Of a stretch of DNA of 64,000 bases, positions 42,731 through 55,229 are shown in pieces. The position numbers were made by a program, and so were the translations under genes. The notes below the pieces were generated by a model. It ran no database searches. It was not told the origin of the DNA and saw nothing but the letters and a program-made list of their open reading frames with translations. Each line of letters begins with the position of its first letter. Position 1 is the stretch's first letter. The stretch comes from Anastatus disparis (lineage: Eukaryota; Arthropoda; Insecta; Hymenoptera; Eupelmidae), in the NCBI GenBank assembly GCA_017163975.1, contig JAFFSR010000362.1:1506501-1570500 (forward strand), in the 5' to 3' direction.

Positions 42731-42913
42731 TGTAAAGATAAATAAATTATTTAATGTTTAATTAATTTCATTGTATCTAATTTAAATCATTTCTTCTAAA
42801 TATAATATTTTATTAAATTTAAGGAATAATTTTAATCAATTATGTTTTATTATCTTTAATATATATACCCAATCAATTTAGGTTCTTATATAATTTTTAA
42901 AATCTTATAAATT

Positions 42914-43912
42914 GTATATATATGGGTATATCTCTGGAACCTTTTCAGTATGTGTAATTTTTGCATGGATAATTACATGGTCCTTAAAAATTGTAAAACT
43001 TATTAATAAAGCATAGCACATCTATCAGCGTGATCTTAAATTTTTGTTTTTATTATGTAAATTATGATGTGAAAATTAAAATACGATTAAAAGTAAGTTA
43101 TTTTTTATACATCGTAAGAAACACATGTGGAAAATTATGAAAAATGCATCATTTTTGACGTATAAAATTGTATCTTGTCAGTAACTATTTTTCAATTAAC
43201 ACCAAAGTTCGTGTACATATTCTACTCTTTCAGAAGGTTAGTGCGCACAGGACCGTATCTACTCAGGGCCCCACAATAAAGAACAAAATATTATTTTTGT
43301 ATTATAAATTATTTTCATAAAAAATGTAAATAATTCATTATTATAGTTGTAACTTCAATTATATTTAACTCAGTTTAACAAAAATTCTGTTTATATACGC
43401 ACACCTCCCCTCTCGTGTTTTAGTCGATGAAAACTTCGATGAGATAGTATCCATTAAATTGCTATATCTACGAAACTATGAAGCTAGGCCTTCTGAAATT
43501 TTAATATTATATTTTAATTATAATTGTTAAAAACATGTCAGTTTTTTGGTTTATTCTTAAGAAAATTTTCAGGGTTATCGATAAAAACGTTTGTTTTTTT
43601 CTGTCTCATACCAACCTTTCCATAAGACGCTGTGTTAAATTTTCGAACTTTCAGACTTCATATCTCGGCTTCGGTGAAGCTAAGCTATATGAAATTTTAA
43701 TATGATATGTAAAATAGTGCTATTTTTATTGTCTTTTAATTTTAAGATATTCTTAAGGAATCGGGATATCGCACTAACCCTCTTAAAATGAAAATTTTAA
43801 GCACTAGTTAAAGCCTGTGCCATCTTAGGAACTTGAATTATAAACTTTTAAATTTCTATAAAACCCTGTTCGTAAAAAGTTAAAGGTTCCAGAGATATAC
43901 CCATATATATAA
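42914..43912. mobile_element. MITE-like element with 30-bp inverted ends
   Basis: TATATATGGGTATATCTCTG followed by GAACCTTTT at about 42916 is repeated inverted at 43882-43912 (AAAGGTTCCAGAGATATACC and onward). The 940 bp between are AT-rich and non-coding. The target duplication lies in TA-rich DNA and cannot be resolved. Confidence 0.6.
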
Positions 43913-44042
43913 TCTCGAATCGCGCGCACGTATCGAATCGAACAGTGTTGCCACATTCATTACTACGTGTATCAAGCTCTGGTTTGAGTTGAATTTGTCT
44001 AATATAGTCGGTAGTATACATTTTTATTGTTTTATTAAACAT

Positions 44043-44182
44043 CTAGGCTTGAATTCATAGACTTAACTCAAGTAACGATTGTATCATCTGCCCTTTTTTC
44101 TTATTATGAGAGAGATAAAGACGGAATAAGGTTAGAGTAACAATCTTTACTTGAGTTGGGCCTATGAATTCGAGTCTTAAAT
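44043..44182. mobile_element. Small palindromic MITE (about 140 bp)
   Basis: GAATTCATAGACTTAACTCA plus AGTAACGATTGT (44051-44082) is inverted at ACAATCTTTACTTGAGTTGG plus GCCTATGAATTC (44140-44171). Loop of about 55 bp. Ends approximate. Confidence 0.6.
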
Positions 44183-44189
44183 CTAACTA

Positions 44190-47100
44190 TAATCTTACTA
44201 TTATATAAAAGGACAGCGTTTGTTTGAATGTTCTCAATTATCTCAAAAACTACTGAACCGATCGTTTCAAATTTTAAATTTAAATTCTTTGTAATGTGAC
44301 GAGTGTCATAGGCTATATAAATAATTACTTTTTTAATCAATGATTGCAACAAAATAATTATAGACCTAGATCTTAACGCGTAGGGAATAGAGACTACTTT
44401 TTTCGGTGTTCTGTGGTCAACATGCTCTATCCTTGCTACTTTCCTTGGTTGGCCAATAGGTGGCGACCGATTTTGTCTTTTACTTAATAAAACTGGTACG
44501 GTAGAAATACTTATACACCTATGATATTCCGTAACTTCAACACAATAAATTTTTATTGCATATTCTCTAATCACAGAGTAATATTACCTCGGATTATTTA
44601 ATGAAATATTTTCCTATTGCATTAGGCAGAATCAAAAATTAGACAATTTTTTTAACTTAAGAAAAAATTTTATATTTTATTTAAGGAAATTTTTTATTCC
44701 TCAAATATTTATTGGCTCATACATGAGAATTTAACCCTTCATGGTTAATAAAATAATTTTAAAAATAACAAATAATTATGTATGATTTGCGATTTTTTCT
44801 AAAAATTTTATTCCAATTATATTAACAAAAAATATAAGATATAAGAGTTGCTGAAAACTAAGAAATTTACTAAATATTATACAGCGAACTCCGATTGTGC
44901 TAGCTAATCAATCCTATTGATAAACGACAAAATCTTGTGTGATATACTTGCTGCACACACTGCGTCTCTCTCTCACTCTCTTACCTGATCGAGAGACGCA
45001 TTGCCGGTAGCGCAGTTTTCCTTCGTGAGGCAGGTTCCAAAATACGTTATATTAAATTATATGATATTACATAACTAATCAATTTATAACTGCTCACAAG
45101 GACCGCGGAGGCGTCGGAGTAAGCAATGGGAAATATATATTTTATGTTAAATATAGTCAGGTAATATAAATTAATTGAAAGCACGTTTTAATAGAAAACA
45201 AAATTAATTTATTATAAGAAAAATATAAATATAAAGATAAAATATGAATTGAACGAAAATGAAATAATATAATATATGAAAATAATGTACGCGTCTAATG
45301 AGAGAGTGAGTAAAGGGAGGGCGCGTCACGAACTAAACAGAACTCGCTTATGACGCTGATCGGTTATATAACCGATGATACAATTCACCTGAACAAGTAT
45401 CTCTCGAGGAAGAGACACTTGGGTATCGCACTGTATATTTATACTTGCAGTAACGCGCTGGCCAGCTTACACTAATTACCTACGTGCACGTAGACGCCGC
45501 TCGCCCGTTACCGTAGCTTCTCCCCTATACGTAACCAATACGTAGATGCTCTGGACTAGGTCGGTGGAAGACGTCTCTTCCCGATCCTTGAATTCCACTG
45601 AGCTCTGCCAACGTGGTTGCCTGGACGTAGATCGGTGGAATCCTATACACGCCGATCAACGTATTTGCTGGCACTTAATGGCTGACCACTAAGACGCGCG
45701 AAAAGCGGTCGAGCAAAACTCTACAGAAAGAATTTCCGAGAGTTGCAACTTGCAAATATAATATAATACGCAAGTCGGTATAAACTCACGACTTTTACTT
45801 AAGACAATGTTTTGCGTTATCAATTGCGAAGTTAGTCTCACGTATTATAGGACCACTTGGCGAAATTCTCTAATGAGCACAGCGCGGCTTAGGTTTCGTG
45901 TTAACGCAACGGTAGCCGGAAACTCTCTGAAGCGCCTCACGGCCGGCGAGCTTCTCTCTCGCATGCAAGTCGTCAAGATACGCACTTCTTTACTCGTCTT
46001 AGACGAGATATATGACCGAGCGTTTATCCTATTTTAATACCTAAGCGCGCAAGATTCAAATACGGTAAAATACCGTAACAATATATTTACCGATTTTATT
46101 CAAGAAAAAATGCTGAAGGTTTAATTGTCATTTTTAGTTTATGTTTCCATGATTTATGATTTAATAAAAAAAATGAGAAGTTAAAAAAATCAACTTTTAG
46201 TATTTAAAAGGCAAGTTAACTTTAAAATAAGAAAGAAAGACTAAATATATAAAAAAAAACTTGAATAACTAAAAAAAAGAAACGAGTAATTTAACTAATT
46301 TTGCTTAAATATAATTCTTGTCCTGAAAAGAGAAAAAGGGAAACAAGGAAAAAAAAATAATTATCTGACTCTCTACTTAAACTTTGATTTTAAACTTCTT
46401 ATATTATTAATTTAAAAGAAACTTCGTTATACATAATAAAAAAAACAAGGAAGGAAACGCCGCTCTAGTTGCTTTACTACACTTAGGCTGTGCGCATGTG
46501 CGGAAGACCAAGAATTTATAATTCTGTTACACGTGCAATCGTTTTAATCACCTTTAGGTTAATACCGTGAAAAAAATAATTATTTGTAACTTAAATTACG
46601 CATCGCCCGATTTCCTTACCGCGCAGTCGCACAACCCAACACTGACAATTCGCAATTCAATAAAATTTTAAGGAATTAATATTAATATCGCTCGCACTAC
46701 TCCGTATCAAATAAATAAGAACTTTAGATTTTAATTAATGACTACGTATAGCTATCTCGCTCGCACTCCTGTAACAACGGACGCCGCGTCATTTCTTTCT
46801 CACTATTTAACTATCTCCTTTCTCACAATAATATAGGTTGATATATATATATAACAATTTTAGTAGTTGAATAATATATATAGAACTATAAGAACAACTT
46901 TTATTTAATTCGACTATTCACGATTCTCGCGTTTAATTTAAAGAACAAGATAGCGTCGCGTCGCCGAACAAAAACGCCTTTGCACGTGGCTTTCTCTTTT
47001 CTTGTAATTTTCACTTAATTTTCTGTTTTTATATCTTTATTCATATTTTCATTAACCCGCACTGATGTTAATTTTAATCCGCTCACGGTCGCAATCAAGG

Positions 47101-50100
47101 AAACGTTATCTTATTAGTAATAACACAAAATTATATCTCTTAAGGAGAACTAAGAAAGATGACGGAGAAAACCAACAGAATAAAAAAATTTTACTAATTC
47201 TTACTTGTTAACCCGCTGGTAGGATTCCACTTACGGTCGCTCTGCTGAAGATTCCTCTCAATAATGCAAACGAAGAAGAACGTGGAGCTGTTCGATGAGA
47301 AGAAAATAGTATGATCGAAAAAACGATGGTGGTCCCAGTGGAGGATCGGTCGCTGAGTCGTCGCCTCTGGAAGTGCTCACCGTAGTTCGTCTTCTCTTTT
47401 AATGTTCTTTTTCTCGTTGGTGCAGTTTCACGGCTTCTCTGCTCAAATCTCTGTTTCCTTCTCCTTTCTTTCTCCCATATTCTCTTCGATTCAATTGAAA
47501 GATAGAACTTTTCCTATTCTCGAGTACACTCGAAGGCTGCTAATACAGGAATGATCTCTCTGAAGAAGAAGGAAATTATACTCTTTTTTCGTCTTGTTAT
47601 CTATCTTTGTCGCACTTAGCTACTTTCTATTTTCTATCCTCATTTTTCGCCGCGTCTTAGTCTCTGTTTTGATTTCTTTAGTTACGAGTCGCTATCGATA
47701 ACTTAATCGATTCTTGGTCGCGGATCTCCTATCTGTATCACTCTCTTAATGTTTTATATCATACTCGAGGATGCTATATTGCTTCACGCAGTAGAAACAT
47801 CGATTATCGAATATTTCTACTCATAGCTATTCCTCATTGGTCGATCTTACATGTATATGTACAACTACATGGCGCGGTATTGAAATATTCAATTATACGT
47901 ATAAATATATTTCCTCTATATTTTCTCGTACTCATTAGATTTCATGTAGTGTACTATCGCTCTATACGTTTCAGTGTTCCACTACATAGCATTGTCTATT
48001 CATACTTGTTCCTCTTACGTGTCTAGCTTGAAGTCGTCTGTTCCATCTATCCTTCTTGCTCTTATGCCGTCGCCATGACAGTTTCTGCTACGCTGCGTCG
48101 TTGTATACTTCTCGTCACCGATTCCGTGCGCGGACTTCGAGTGGAGCGAACGTGTTGCCGGCTCTGTCTCTGTCCTATCTCTCTTCTCTTCTCTTCCTAT
48201 TTCCCTGCTCGGTTCGGAGTTGGCGGATGGAGTCCATCTCGCCCCATTTAAATTTGTTCGGGGTTTTACTTTTATCTATTAAGTGATTTCTTTTTTGTGT
48301 CTTTGATCTTTGATCAAGTGTTTGCTGAGTTTTTCTTTTTTTTAATCTCTTTTTACGTGTTCCTGATCATTGATCGGGTATTTTTCTTTCTTTTATACAA
48401 GTTCGTTATGGTGATTGCTATAACAGTGTTATATTAGATTTTTGACTCTCGATTCGTAGAGTTCTAATTTGCGCAACGAGCGACGCAAACATTATTATTT
48501 CTGACCCATAATACAGGAAGGGTCATAAAATCAACTTGTAGAGAATCTCTAGGGACAGAGATTCGCATCTAAGGATGACGAGGTGTGGATCTCTCCAGGA
48601 TTCAAGTGAAAAAGTTTTCTGTGAAAGTGTACGGTGGAACTTTCTGTGAAAGAATGTGAATGTGTCCTAACGTTCTTTTTTTGAAAAATTAAACTATTTT
48701 CAATAGTGTTTGACAAAAGGCCATTCATCATTTTCCCGCTCTTTGTTTACTTTCGTGTGATATTACATATGTGACACCGACAACAATCCATTTTCAATCT
48801 TAAATATAACGGCCTTTGGCCAGTTTGCTCTTATTTATTTTCTCGGTATTCGGTGTCATGGGATTTTGATGAGTGTTTATAAACAAACATTTCGTGGAAA
48901 CCTTAAGTAATGTGCGCAGGTCTTATCGGTGGTGAAGACAGCGGGCCTCGGTCACGTTAAGGACAGTTTCCTTTTTTATGGACGCTCAAAAGCGCGGGAA
49001 GTGATGGTGTATGGAGTGCTCAGTGTGAGGAGGGGAAAGGTTATGTCCGTTTTCTTTCTCTTTATATCAATGCTCTTCAGGTCGCGTTGATGATCTCTTA
49101 TTTTACGTTTATCACTCGTTGTGGTTACACCGCGACAACGGTCCATATTATATCATTTCGTAGTTAATATTTACTTTTTATCTCATTTTGTACGTTTATT
49201 TCTATAATTGATTTTGACCACTGTTCTGTAACGGTGTTTTAGTGTAATTTGACAGTGTTCTTGCTCGGTAATGACGCGGATGTGACCTGCCGAGTTCTGG
49301 TTGGACTCGGTCCGTCATTGCTGCGCCTCGCTTTTTCCTATCGACGCGAACAGTATTGCAACCTCATTCGTCTATTTTCTGACGAGTTGCCCTCTTTCTT
49401 CTCTGTACGGATCGCTGATACGATATTTCCGGGGAGATGCCCCAATGATGATGAAGGGAAGATAGATGATCTTTCATTCAGGACAGTTGTGGAGACCTTT
49501 TTCGGAGCAGGGATTGGGTAAAGAGAATATTAAACGTTTTTTTCTTTGAGACCAACGATCCAATGAGGAATGATAATGGGTACCTGTCCAGAAGGATATA
49601 ACCAATAAATTGAAGAAAAAAAAAAAAAAAACTTCTCGTCACCGTTCATCTTTGACTCCTCGTGATTTCTTATCGAGGACAGTGTTTTCACTTCTTTTAA
49701 AAGTTGTAGTTAGCATCCGTGTTGCTAACTACTCCGAGATTGGTCGCTGTAATGTGTGCATCGTCCGTGTGCGCGAGGTTGAGGCTATCACAACTCCCTA
49801 ACCTATCTTTTACTCTTGAGTGTTGGTGTTACATACTCATGATCTTGTGTTGTTTTTAGGTCTTTTGTCTCTCTGGGCTTCTCTGAGGATGTCTGTGACT
49901 CTTGGTGTGTCTCTTCAGACGACCTATCCTATACTCTTCGTCCAAGAATCAATCTAGGCTGTTGCTGATTTGAGTTTGTGTGCCTTGTCGATGCAGGCTA
50001 CTGAGCTCTTTCCTCTGCTTCTTGTTGCCTTGATTTCCTTTTGCTGGCTTGCATTAATTTCTTCTTGTTTTTTTCTTGTAAGTGGTCCTCTTTTTAGTTT

Positions 50101-50880
50101 CTTTTTAAAATATCTCAACATATCTGACTTTAATCCTATCAATTCATCAATTACTTTTTACAATCACTAATGCTCTATCTTTTCTTTCAGGTTTTCCCCC
50201 TCAGCTCTCTCAGTCCTCCTTTTACTCAATAATACAATGTACTTAACTTAACTCTAATTAACTCGTTTTTAAAATTTGCTAAAGAAGCCAAAGATTAGTT
50301 CAAGTGTACGCGTTATTTTATTTAAAAAAAAAAGATTTTACTTAACGGGTTTCCTAATTAAAATATAGTGAAGTGTAGGGTTTCTTTTTACTCTAACGAG
50401 TGTTTACATTCATCTTTAACAAATAATGCAAAACATAGTGTAGGTTAATTAATAGTACATAATAATAGTGCACGCGTCACTTACAAAAATAAAAAGTGTA
50501 GTGTTAATTAATCAATAGTGACCTTAAGGCTCCATAAAAGAAATCTTTTAATTAATAAATATTAACTTAATAACTTAAACTTAAAAAAAAATCTTAAAAG
50601 TAAAGAGTGTAGTGTTAATAAAAAAACTAATCTTAAATTTGAAATCCTTAACCTTGCTTTTTATATTTAAGCTTAACACGTGTAAACCTAATTTTTATTT
50701 AATTATTATAATGATTTAAAGTGAAACCTTTTGTAAGCATAAAAATAATTCTTGATTTCTTTCTTTTCATAAAAAACTTTAAAATTTAATCTTTAGTTCT
50801 GCCTAATTTTGCTCATTTAAAATTTAGAAAAAATATACGCATACTTGTGATGTTTTATACATCACAAAGTAGAACGTACA
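44190..50880. other. Long non-coding stretch, less AT-rich than the rest
   Basis: No reading frame here resembles a known protein; the short open frames (for example near 45807, 48056 and 49249) lack family motifs. Composition shifts: 44.95-46.1 kb is GC-richer with many CG steps; 47.2-49.9 kb is rich in CTCTTT tracts. AATAAATTGAAG followed by 16 A at 49603-49629 looks like a processed 3' end. This could be a decayed LTR element, a long non-coding RNA locus, or non-coding exons of a gene outside the window. None can be shown from the sequence alone. Confidence 0.4.
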
Positions 50881-50902
50881 CTAATTTCTTTCCAAAAAAA
50901 AG

Positions 50903-50985
50903 TCAGAGTTAACTGGCCAGGATTCGAATCCATGCCCACCGCGTTAAAGCCAAGAGCTCTATCAGTTACACCACCACGCTCTCTT
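50903..50985 (-). ncRNA. tRNA-like sequence (SINE head or tRNA pseudogene)
   Basis: The minus strand has GGTGTAACTGATAGAGC (A-box-like) and GGATTCGAATCC (B-box, about 50930) at tRNA spacing, with an anticodon-loop-like CTTTAAC between. The acceptor stem does not form properly, so it is probably not functional. A run of eight T follows on the minus strand (50896 downward), like a Pol III terminator. Confidence 0.55.
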
Positions 50986-51094
50986 TTGCACGCACACACG
51001 GTATACATGCAATTTATTTCTTTCGATCCTTTTTTAATATATACACTAAAATTGTATTTATATTTTTTGTGAATGTTTTTCATTTAAAAATAAT

Positions 51095-51766
51095 ATGGCA
51101 CAGCTAGAAGATTGTTGTGTGAATGCTTTTGTAAGTGATAAATATGATTTGGAGAGATTTCGTGCAAAGAACACTTTTCACGAACTTGATACTTTTTCAG
51201 AAAGTGTTTTAGAACTTTTATTTTTAAGAATACCTAAATTAAAAAGTATTAATAATATTAACGAGAAATTAATTTGTGATTGAAAACCAACATTTAAAAA
51301 AAGTCAAAACTTGTTTAAGAATGATTAGTTTAGAATCATAAAAAAAAATTAAGCAAGCTTGTGATGTTGATATAATTCCTGGAAATAAACTATGTAAAAA
51401 TTGTTTTAAAAGTTTTCAAGTCAAAGTTGAAAATTTTAATAAACGACTTGAATCTTGTATGGACCCTTTTAAACGACACAGGAATAAAGTAAATAAAAAT
51501 TTAAGTTATTTAAAAAAACCATCAATAGATTATTTACAAGATATTCACAACGTAACATTTTCTTTGGGCCACAAAGTATGTGATATTTGTGAGAAAAAAC
51601 TTAGTATTGAAATTGAAGAATACGAAAAACTTGTTCTTTCCAAAAGTGAAACTTTATCAACTGATACTCATTCATTGCAAGAAACACCTGAATATAGTCA
51701 AAGTTCAACAAGCTCTGTATTTATTTCAGATAGCCAGAAAAAACATAAGTTAGAAAAGGTATGTTT
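51095..51766 (+). pseudogene. N-terminal part of a transposase-like gene (cysteine-rich family)
   Basis: Begins MAQLEDCCVNAFVSDKYDLE and continues, after stops near 51283 and 51349, as IIPGNKLCKNCFKSFQ, ESCMDPFKRHRNKVNKNLSY, FSLGHKVCDICEKKLS and a Ser/Thr-rich tail that runs into a good splice donor (GAAAAG|GTATGTTT at about 51766). Repeated CxxC with (C/M)DPFKRH and PG-KLC is the N-terminal signature of a large uncharacterised arthropod/Hydra family whose C-terminus has ATSHGK-DGIGG. A matching C-terminal fragment lies on the same strand at 57436-57850, so both may come from one gene whose middle is lost or replaced by other elements. Premature stops mark it as dead. Confidence 0.6.
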
Positions 51767-52208
51767 CCTCCTTTTCAACTAGAAAAGTTAAGTAATAAAC
51801 GTAATAACGCATACAAAAAAAATTATTAATTATTCTATTTTTGAAGTAATTTTTATACTAAAAAATAAATAAAAATTAATGTGTAGTAAAAAAAACAAAC
51901 TTGAAATTCATTAAAAAAACAGATATTTTACAAATTCTCTAATAAAACAGTAAAGTTAGCTTTTAAATATTTAGTAATTTTTAATAATTTTTTTCTAATG
52001 ATATGATTACTTTTTCCCAAAGTTTTGAGAATTGATTAAAAGCTGAGATGCAAAGAATCTTCTATAGGTAGAAAATAATAAGTATGATATAATGAAATTC
52101 AAGTATACAAACAAATAATAATATTAGTAAATTTTTAATTGTTAAATCTAACATAATTGATTGTAAAATATTATACAATAAAGATTTTTTTTAAATACGA
52201 GTGTCATA

Positions 52209-52931
52209 CCCTATTGAAAATAATGACGTCTTTGGACGTGTCTGGATTTGGAACAAAAAAAACGTCTTTTTTATCAAGATCTTAAAAATAATACCTACTA
52301 AAATGTTTCAAAAAAGAACGTACTTAAGCTAAAGTGTATATACTTGAAGTACGTAATTGAAGTATGTATACTGATTTTCAACTGTGAATAAATCCGCAAA
52401 ATTATAACCTCATATACCTGCATCTCTGAAATTCGGATAAGAGATTGCAAAGTTAAGAAAAACGGCACCTCACAGTTAAAAATGTAACTACTGAAAAAAT
52501 TATTCGAATCGACTATTAATTCTGTCTTTGACTGTTAGGTGGCGTTTTTCTTAATACGCGAACTCCTACGAAAATTTTAGTGACGCGGGTATATAAGGTT
52601 ATAACATTTCCAGTTTGTTCGCTCAAGCTTTTCGGTCTGCAGAGAGCTGATGCTTATTTTGTTTCTATATCTTTCTTTAGGAAGATACCCTATTGAAAAT
52701 AATAACGGCTTTTCAAGGTGTCTTTTGTTGTATTGGGATTTGTAAATACACATACAATGATATCTTTCAAAGACGTCTTTATATACACTTTAACATAAGT
52801 ACGTTCTTTTTTAAAACATTTTAGTAGGTATTATTTTTAAAATCTTGATAAAAAAGACGTCTTGATAAAAAAGACGTCTTTTTTTGTTTCAAATCCAGAC
52901 ACGTCCAAAGACGTCATTATTTTCAATAGGG
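52209..52931. mobile_element. TA-flanked MITE (723 bp)
   Basis: CCCTATTGAAAATAATGACG plus TCTTTGGACGTGTCTGGATT at 52209 is inverted at the right end (GACGTCATTATTTTCAATAGGG ends 52931, in two pieces GACGTCATTA and TTTTCAATAGGG). TA lies at 52207-52208 and 52932-52933. A second partial end, CCCTATTGAAAATAATAACG, sits inside at about 52688, so one copy may have inserted in or rearranged with another. It is non-coding. TA target suggests Tc1/mariner mobilisation. Confidence 0.8.
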
Positions 52932-52934
52932 TAA

Positions 52935-54190
52935 GTAGTTTAATTTCTTTAACGCAAACTGAATCATGAAATATATATATATATATATAGAAATTTTTAA
53001 AATATTTTTGATGATAATGATTTATTTATTTTGAGATTTATTATAATATATACTAATGAAATAAATTGAAATATATATATCCATTCAGGTACATCGAAAA
53101 TTCATAAGTTTGAAACCTTGACGTAATAAAGAGAAAAAGTTAATGTATACCTGTAGATTATAATAATATTGTAGGTTGTAAATTAGAATTATTTTCTTGT
53201 TGGCAGAGCTATGATCACAATATTGGATTTTTAACAGAAAGAGAAAAAAAATTATAAAATATAATTCAATGTAACTATTCAATTGTCTTTGTTCGTCAGC
53301 CTTTATGCACTATTACTGAAATTTCGCAATTGACATTTACTATTACTTTGATTTTGAATCTGTAAATTTTGTTTTAAAAAGTTATAATATTAAAAAAAAA
53401 TAAGCTTTGAAAAGTAAAAGTAAAATTGAAAAAAGAAGAAATATTATTAAGGGCACAAAACACCCTTTTTCTGGTCCCACCATCAAATTTGGGTTTATTA
53501 CTTTTTTTTATACGAAATTTATTGTAGAATAAGCTCCAACAATTTTTTTCACCCTATCTCATTTAGTTTCGTTTTTATGAAGAAATTAGTAGGATGAACT
53601 TTTAATTGATTTTTTTGTTGATTTTGCTATTTTGAGATTTTTCTCAAATTTTTAGCTAATTTTATTATAACACTATAAGAACTTATTTTTTTATTACTTG
53701 ATTCAATAATTCATAAATCATAAATTAATCTCCAAAAAGTTTTTTTTAAGAGATTTAATTTTGTTTTTATTTATTAAGTATATAATGATATAATTTTTAC
53801 AAATTTAAAAAATTTTAAGAATTATTTTAAATTAAATTTTTAAAATTTTTATTGATTTTTTTTAGGTTTAATTGGAAAAAAAGAGTTTATTTTTTTAATT
53901 TCAACAAAATATTTATCTTGATTTAAGTTCTAAAAAGTTTTACATCTATATTTTATTCCGTTTTGATTTTGTAAAGAAACGAGTGGCACATAGTTATTCA
54001 TGTAATTTTTTATCAATTTGAATTTCGCGCGTTCGCGCTTTCGGCTCGTATCATTTCGCTACATGACAGTCAGTCTCAGCTGATTGTATGGTCAGTTTGC
54101 AGTAAGTTTGTTTATTTAAAGTGCATTTAAAAAATTATTAGTAAGTTTCATATTTTTTTATGTGCGCCTGAAATTCTACGTTCATCTAAA
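52935..54190. other. AT-rich DNA without recognised genes
   Basis: Short TA run at about 52974-52988, otherwise AT-rich sequence with poly-T/poly-A tracts and no family-like frame. Confidence 0.5.
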
Positions 54191-54196
54191 TAGAAA

Positions 54197-54960
54197 GTGT
54201 ATTTAAAGTGTAAAAAGCTTGGATTGACATTAAGAATACGAACCTCAAAAATGTCAAATAATGAAAGAGATACAAGAGGCAGATTTTATAACCAACATCA
54301 AGATAGAAAACGATCAACAGGAAGATCTAACAAGAGGCCAAGAAAATTTCTTGGTAGGAGTGAAAAAAATTTCCTGAAGCTAAGAGAAGTAGACCCTCTA
54401 CTTCTTTTACTAAACTGAAAAGAACAGAATTTTCAAGTTCCAGGGCAAAAAATAGAAATGTTGATATCAATGTTCTATCTTCTATGTTAAAAAAATTGTG
54501 TTGCAGTGTGTGCCATCATAAGATAAAATTTATGGAAACCTTTTTTCAAGGATAAGGATTCAAAATTAATATGACGTGATTTTTGTGATGAATAAGCAAC
54601 TGTAAACTCTAACAAGAGAGAAAGTGCTTATGGACAATACGTATAAAGTTAACAGATATAATGTTCTTGCTACATGCGTACTTGGCCATGGACTTGCAAG
54701 TTTGTCTAGTTTTTGTAGTTTGTGAAGCTGTTCAAAAATAACTTGAATCGACTTCCCCAAATAGTGCTGATCTTGATATAACTTTCTCAAGATGTTGGAG
54801 AAATTGAACATCGAACTTGGAAATGTATCTGTCGAGTGGGTCAGGACTTTGAATGATAGAAGATAATTCAATCTAGAGTGATCAAGTTAGTCTCATTCGA
54901 AAGAAGCACATACTCTGAAAAGAAAAGTACGAATAGGCGTGATGGATTTCTATACACCGG
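54197..54960 (+). pseudogene. Mutator-like transposase N-terminal fragment, decayed
   Basis: MSNNERDTRGRFYNQHQDRK starts at about 54251. After frame changes come TEFSSSRAKNRNVDINVLSS and KLCCSVCHHKIKFMETFFQG (CxxC finger, about 54420-54550). A stretch at about 54640-54700 reads RYNVLATCVLGHGLASLSSF, matching the family's N-x-V-LA-R-LG-GH-AL segment. Stops and frameshifts are frequent. This is the N-terminal region of the same kind of protein as the C-terminal fragment at 41000-42730; the two loci are separate copies or separated halves. Confidence 0.5.
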
Positions 54961-55182
54961 GTGCATATTAAATTCATGTAAGTGTATAATTCTAATTAAT
55001 ATTACATATTTGGATATAAATTCTATTTATAAATTTTAATATTAATTAAAATATAAATTTTATTTCTTAATTTTGAGTTTGAATTATAAAATAAAATATA
55101 AAATGATTACTCTATTATTTCTTAGTTTCCAGCTGATTCAAGGTTAGTACGAGTAATTCTCACAACCATCAGAGTAACAAAT

Positions 55183-55221
55183 AACTATGTATTTGTTGAT
55201 TCTTACAACAAATACATAGTT
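55183..55221. repeat. Perfect 16-bp hairpin
   Basis: AACTATGTATTTGTTG (55183-55198) and its exact inverse CAACAAATACATAGTT (55206-55221), with a 7-base loop, in otherwise featureless DNA. Confidence 0.8.
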
Positions 55222-55229
55222 TCATTGGC

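Noticed and set aside
47331..47360. LTR-retrotransposon primer-binding site (GTGGTCCCAGTGG)
   Set aside because: The wording resembles the start of some insect LTR element interiors, but no flanking long terminal repeats or gag/pol frames were found.
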